From Bradyrhizobium semiaridum (lineage in GTDB: Bacteria; Pseudomonadota; Alphaproteobacteria; Rhizobiales; Xanthobacteraceae): DNA of 64,000 nt. Below are positions 63,741 to 64,000 of this stretch, piece by piece. The stretch lies in assembly GCF_020329505.1 (NCBI RefSeq), contig NZ_JAGKJJ010000005.1:1-64000 (forward strand), in the 5' to 3' direction. The notes beneath the pieces were generated by a model that saw only the letters and a program-made list of their open reading frames with translations, searched no databases and had not been told where the DNA came from. How positions within the stretch are numbered: position 1 is the stretch's first letter; the number at the start of each line of letters is the position of its first letter. Position numbers and translations under genes: made by a program.

Positions 63741-64000
63741 CTAGTTCCTGCTGGAAGAGCTGGAGCGCACGTCGAGGCCGCGCGAGGCGAGATGGCTGCG
63801 CAGCTTGATCGGGCTGTGATCGGTGAACAGGAACATCGACGAGATCGCCACCGCCGAGGCGCCGGCCTCCAGCGCGTCGATCGCGTGCTGCAGCGAACCG
63901 CAGCCGCCGGAGACGATCAACGGCACGCTCAGCGCGCGCGAGGCCGCGTGGATCATGTCGAGGTCGTAGCCCGACATGGTGCCGTCGCGGTCGATCGAAC
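63741..64000 (-). CDS. HisF-like imidazole glycerol phosphate synthase cyclase subunit, C-terminal part
   Basis: The last 85 codons of a TIM-barrel protein cut by the window edge. SIDRDGTMSGYDLDMIHAAS matches the HisF active-site strand with its Asp, and VPLIVSGGCGSLQHAIDALE and AGASAVAISSMFLFTDHSP are the phosphate-binding strands. A HisF copy inside an O-antigen cluster usually works with HisH2 and a WbpG/PseA-type amidotransferase to turn an acetamido group into an acetamidino group. Its partners would lie beyond the window, so the role is inferred. A true histidine-pathway hisF would normally lie with hisA and hisH. Confidence 0.8.
   Translation of the reverse strand, partial: SIDRDGTMSGYDLDMIHAASRALSVPLIVSGGCGSLQHAIDALEAGASAVAISSMFLFTDHSPIKLRSHLASRGLDVRSSSSSRN

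Overview
The window looks like chromosome from a Bradyrhizobium-type alphaproteobacterium (Nitrobacteraceae). GC is high throughout. The gene content is alphaproteobacterial: the long form of adenosylhomocysteinase, an LpcC-like lipopolysaccharide core transferase, and several branched-chain-amino-acid-type (Liv) ABC systems. The intergenic gaps are filled with short palindromic repeats of several families. I see no rRNA, tRNA, CRISPR array, prophage or classical IS transposase. The genus is an inference from content, not from a marker gene.

Layout. 1-15900 is a surface-polysaccharide region: the start of a GDP-mannose pyrophosphorylase, a flippase-like membrane protein, a WecA/WbpL-type initiating phosphosugar transferase, an NDP-sugar reductase, a GT4 transferase and a CapD/WbpM-type dehydratase (together resembling the Rhizobium wreU/wreQ/wreV set for N-acetylquinovosamine), an O-antigen ligase, hldE, hldD, waaF, an lpcC-like mannosyltransferase, galE and an MsbA-type exporter. 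16000-26100 is mixed: membrane dipeptidase, fumarylacetoacetase-fold hydrolase, malic enzyme, a HigBA-type toxin-antitoxin module whose toxin reading frame appears shifted, an LpxO-like hydroxylase, and an orphan Liv-type binding protein with a flavoprotein and an IclR regulator. 26300-40200 holds methyl-cycle and one-carbon genes (ahcY, metK, a HTH-plus-methyltransferase protein, a MetE-like protein, purU), a secreted TPR-caspase protein and a complete livKHMGF set. 40300-44300 carries hemD, fcl, gmd and a Crp/Fnr regulator. 44600-54850 is a second liv set that contains an acyl-CoA ligase and is followed by a PaaK-like ligase. 54986-64000 returns to surface sugars: a GmhB-like phosphatase, a second WbuB-type GT4, a WbpB/WbpD/WbpE-like trio, a GT-C membrane transferase, a glutamate-1-semialdehyde-aminomutase-like aminotransferase, an acetyltransferase and the end of a HisF-like gene.

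How the genes fit together. The two polysaccharide regions could jointly build an O-antigen started on QuiNAc, containing fucose- and mannose-derived sugars and perhaps a 2,3-diacetamido uronic acid with an amidine group, ligated to a core made with heptose and mannose. The methyl-cycle genes lie within about 14 kb of each other.

The most unusual structure is at 47406-47902. A DUF559 nuclease gene fills the centre of a palindromic repeat that occurs twice elsewhere in the window without a gene (15917-16039 and 27828-28014). It looks like a small nuclease-carrying mobile element with gene-less derivatives. Other points worth checking are the HigB frameshift with its duplicated operator, the HTH-methyltransferase upstream of metK, and the GmhB-like protein that lacks most zinc ligands.
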